Shown in pieces: positions 29,997 through 30,395 of a stretch of DNA of 30,395 bases (the first letter of the stretch is position 1; every line of letters starts with the position of its first letter). The stretch lies in assembly GCA_029204225.1 (NCBI GenBank), contig MU836330.1:1-30395 (forward strand), in the 5' to 3' direction. The notes beneath the pieces were generated by a model. The model saw only the letters and a list, made by a program, of their open reading frames with translations. It had not been told where the DNA came from and ran no database searches. The stretch is from Diphasiastrum complanatum. Taxonomy: Eukaryota > Streptophyta > Lycopodiopsida > Lycopodiales > Lycopodiaceae. The position numbers and the translations under genes are program-made.

Positions 29997-30099
29997 AGAT
30001 AAAAATGATTATATAGAAATTGAAATTAGTAGAGGTAAAACTTTGAATTTGTATAAACATCAATATGACCAGGAGCGGGGGAGGAGTACATATTACTTT

Positions 30100-30395
30100 T
30101 TCAAAAAATTTAAAATGCTTTGCTTGGTCAATGGATAGTTTAACTAGTATACCAATTGAATGGGGAGAACATAGAATAGATCTAATCTAGGGCACTATAC
30201 CAGTGAGGCAGAGACAATATAGGTTAAACCCAAAGTACTCATTATTAGTAAACGATGAATTAGATAGATGTCTTAGAGCGAGAATTATAGTAGTGAATGG
30301 ATATCACCTATTGTGATAATACCAAAGAAAAAGACAGGTAATTAGAGTATGTCAGGATTTTAGAAAGTTGAACGCGGCTACCGCAAAAGACTACC
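30100..30395 (+). pseudogene. gypsy-3 reverse transcriptase, N-terminal part
   Basis: EHRIDLI, stop, then GTIPVRQRQYRLNPKYSLLV, NDELDRCLRARII and, after a frame change, SEWISPIV, PKKKTG and RVCQDFRKLNAATAKDY at the window edge. This is the standard start of a Ty3/gypsy RT (pre-RT PVRQRQYR, then the DFRKLN block). The catalytic Asp residues lie beyond the window. The CQDFRKLNAAT wording resembles elements I know from large-genome plants, a tentative lineage hint only. Confidence 0.82.

Larger units (their letters stand above)
26672..30395 (+). mobile_element. Ty3/gypsy element (gypsy-3), cut by the window end
   Basis: Contains a PBS at 26899, nucleocapsid, protease and the N-terminus of RT, all plus strand and in order. 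The 3.5 kb from PBS to RT is long compared with the chromovirus type and suits a lineage with a large Gag. The left LTR edge (TGTTGG at 26672) is tentative and would give an LTR of only about 230 bp. RT catalytic motifs, integrase and the 3' LTR should lie beyond 30395. Confidence 0.8.

Noticed and set aside
29305-30395. Integrated pararetrovirus instead of a retrotransposon
   Set aside because: The LTR-type PBS, the Gag knuckle before protease and the Ty3/gypsy wording of the pre-RT blocks fit an LTR element; no movement-protein or other pararetroviral sequence is seen, although the 3' half lies outside the window.

Overview
This window looks like repeat-rich nuclear DNA from a land plant with a large, AT-rich genome. 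I see no intact host gene, no recognisable tRNA or rRNA, no CRISPR array and nothing bacterial. Almost everything identifiable is decayed LTR retrotransposon. The plant assignment rests on Ty1/copia and Ty3/gypsy polyproteins of plant type, primer-binding sites of the initiator-tRNA-Met type (TGGTATCAGAGC) and of the plant Ty3/gypsy type (TGGCACCGTTGTCGG), and a chromodomain-bearing chromovirus. The reverse-transcriptase start in the last element has a sequence style I associate with large-genome plants such as ferns or gymnosperms, but the species cannot be fixed from this window.

Layout. 1-5484: no gene recognised; short tandem duplications, a 23-G run, fold-back sequences and a few ghost primer-binding sites. 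5485-11514: the best-preserved element, a Ty1/copia retrotransposon (copia-1) with both LTRs, a PBS and a nearly collinear gag-PR-INT-RT-RNase H reading frame broken by 13 point stop codons and one small deletion. 11515-14160: fragments of at least one more family, in both orientations, plus a 51-unit TC microsatellite. 14161-15310: LTR end, PBS and gag-like remnant of a Ty3/gypsy-type element. 15315-20464: a second copia (copia-2), of which only the 3' part of pol survives, split in two by a minus-strand chromovirus (15422-19702). 20465-22626: LTR-like sequence and a third copia (copia-3) lacking the integrase core. 22627-25190: very decayed plus-strand Ty3/gypsy. 25419-26655: minus-strand copia fragment (copia-4). 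26672-30395: a plus-strand Ty3/gypsy element (gypsy-3) with PBS, nucleocapsid, protease and the start of RT, cut by the window edge.

How the parts relate. The genes are components of retroelement replication: Gag packages RNA, protease matures the polyprotein, RT/RNase H copies the RNA and integrase inserts the DNA. None of the copies seen here could make a full polyprotein, because each carries stops, frameshifts or loss of a catalytic part. The interest lies in the record of decay and nesting. All but two of the point stops in copia-1 are TAG and none is TAA. One nested insertion can be reconstructed with its target duplication. At least two elements have lost the integrase catalytic core by internal deletion. 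The copia-1 LTRs carry an unusual hairpin-forming tandem array. No new functional system is evident.
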